Shown here one piece after another: positions 63,577 to 64,000 of a DNA stretch of 64,000 nucleotides. This DNA is from Nocardioides sp. Root122 (lineage in GTDB: Bacteria > Actinomycetota > Actinomycetes > Propionibacteriales > Nocardioidaceae). Numbering within the stretch: position 1 is the stretch's first letter; each line of letters opens with the position of its first letter. Position numbers and translations under genes: made by a program. The stretch spans positions 32,517 to 96,516 of the forward strand of contig NZ_LMDE01000005.1 of the NCBI RefSeq assembly GCF_001425025.1, written 5' to 3'. The notes beneath the pieces are model-generated. The model did no database searches. It saw nothing but the letters and a program-made list of their open reading frames with translations, and had not been told where the DNA came from.

Positions 63577-63918
63577 TCATGGTCGACTTGGTTCGCCGTT
63601 GGTCGAGGAGGGCGCCCTGGCGCCCGTCACGAGACCCGGCCCCTCGAGCGGGATGCTTCCGTGTCGGTGGCGGAGGTAGCGGTGGCCGTGCGGGCTGGTC
63701 CACTCGAACACGCCGGGCGCGACCATCGTGTAGGTCCAGGCGGAGTGGGTCTTCAACCGATGGTGGGACCGGCACAGGCAGGCAAGGTTGGAGGTGGTGG
63801 TCGGGCCGGGTTGCTCGCGGCCCTCGGTTTCGGCGTCGTGGTCGTACTCGACGATGTGGTCGACGTCCGCGCGCCTGGCCGGTCGGGTGCACCAGGGGTA
63901 CGCGCACGTGCGGCGGAA
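63577..63918 (-). pseudogene. HNH endonuclease (DUF222 type) 3' remnant
   Basis: The frame encodes RTCAYPWCTRPARRADVDH, then DHIVEYDHDAE, then TTSNLACLCRSHHRLKTHSAW, which is a complete HNH motif with the zinc cysteines, followed by WTYTMVAPGVFEWTSPHGHRYL. The N-terminal DUF222 part is missing: an in-frame TGA lies just upstream at 63928-63930, where transposase-like sequence begins. The last codons are formed by a repeat (63601-63636). Confidence 0.7.
63601..63636 (-). repeat. REP-like palindrome in the 3' end of the HNH remnant
   Basis: GGTCGAGGAG then GGCGCC-CTG-GCGCCC then GTCACGAGACC. The inner stem GGCGCC/GCGCC is near perfect, with partial outer pairing. It resembles repeats I recall as dispersed in Nocardioides. 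One copy in the window. Confidence 0.55.
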
Positions 63919-63927
63919 TCTAGGTAG

Positions 63928-64000
63928 TCACGCAACACCGTGGTTGTCAGCGGTCTTGGTCAGTATCTTCTCGAGCATCTCGGCAGGGGTGCGAAAGCCG
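63928..64000 (-). mobile_element. C-terminal end of an IS30-like transposase gene
   Basis: The frame reads GFRTPAEMLEKILTKTADNHGVA then stop at 63928, running off the window edge. GxRTPAE is the C-terminal signature of IS30-family transposases (usually GWKTPAE). Only about 23 codons are visible. The IS end would lie within about 20 bp after the stop, next to the HNH remnant it appears to interrupt. Confidence 0.6.

Overview
The window is very GC-rich DNA with dense, largely co-directional genes, many GTG starts and frequent 1-4 bp stop/start overlaps. Gene content and order (rarA - small membrane proteins - alaS - ruvX - mltG - aroE - prepilin peptidase - aroC - aroK - aroB - aroQ - efp - nusB) is that of an actinobacterial chromosome. 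Protein wording and repeat types suggest Nocardioides or a close relative (Propionibacteriales). This placement is inferred from gene content, not from a database search.

Layout. 1-2 kb: end of a peptide ABC importer. 2-6 kb: rarA, a flavin oxidoreductase and a GH13 trehalose-synthase-like enzyme. 6-17 kb: alaS, ruvX, mltG and the shikimate genes aroE, aroC, aroK, aroB and aroQ, with a prepilin peptidase and a DUF402 gene among them. 17-24 kb: secreted and metabolic genes, two paralogous cysteine-rich microproteins that each carry the same 22-bp palindrome upstream, an ERCC4-type nuclease, a GAF-ANTAR regulator and a degraded duplicated gene. 24-35 kb: a secreted propeller-like protein, a lipoprotein, efp-nusB, a TetR regulator, a secreted protease, an unrecognised membrane protein and an ATP-dependent DNA ligase. 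36-40 kb: a secreted M28 peptidase and an EF-G2 type GTPase. 40-43.5 kb: accessory genes of mostly unknown role. 43.6-55 kb: tryptophan dioxygenase, base-excision glycosylase, cardiolipin-synthase-like protein, uvrB and small membrane or redox genes. 55-58.5 kb: a glycosyltransferase - methyltransferase - prenyltransferase-like operon behind a TetR-type operator. 58.5-64 kb: hydrolase, kinase-like and oxidoreductase genes, ending in an HNH nuclease remnant cut by an IS30-like transposase end.

Regulation is unusually readable. More than twenty genes have a TANNNT or similar -10 element 6-8 nt before the start codon, which implies leaderless mRNAs. The uvrB promoter matches the PafBC/RecA-independent damage promoter. 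DNA repair recurs across the window (rarA, ruvX, ERCC4 nuclease, DNA ligase, AlkA-like glycosylase, uvrB), but the genes are not in one operon.

I saw no tRNA, rRNA or CRISPR array. The most unusual feature is the pair of microprotein genes at 18.8 and 20.8 kb, with matching palindromes at the same distance from each start.
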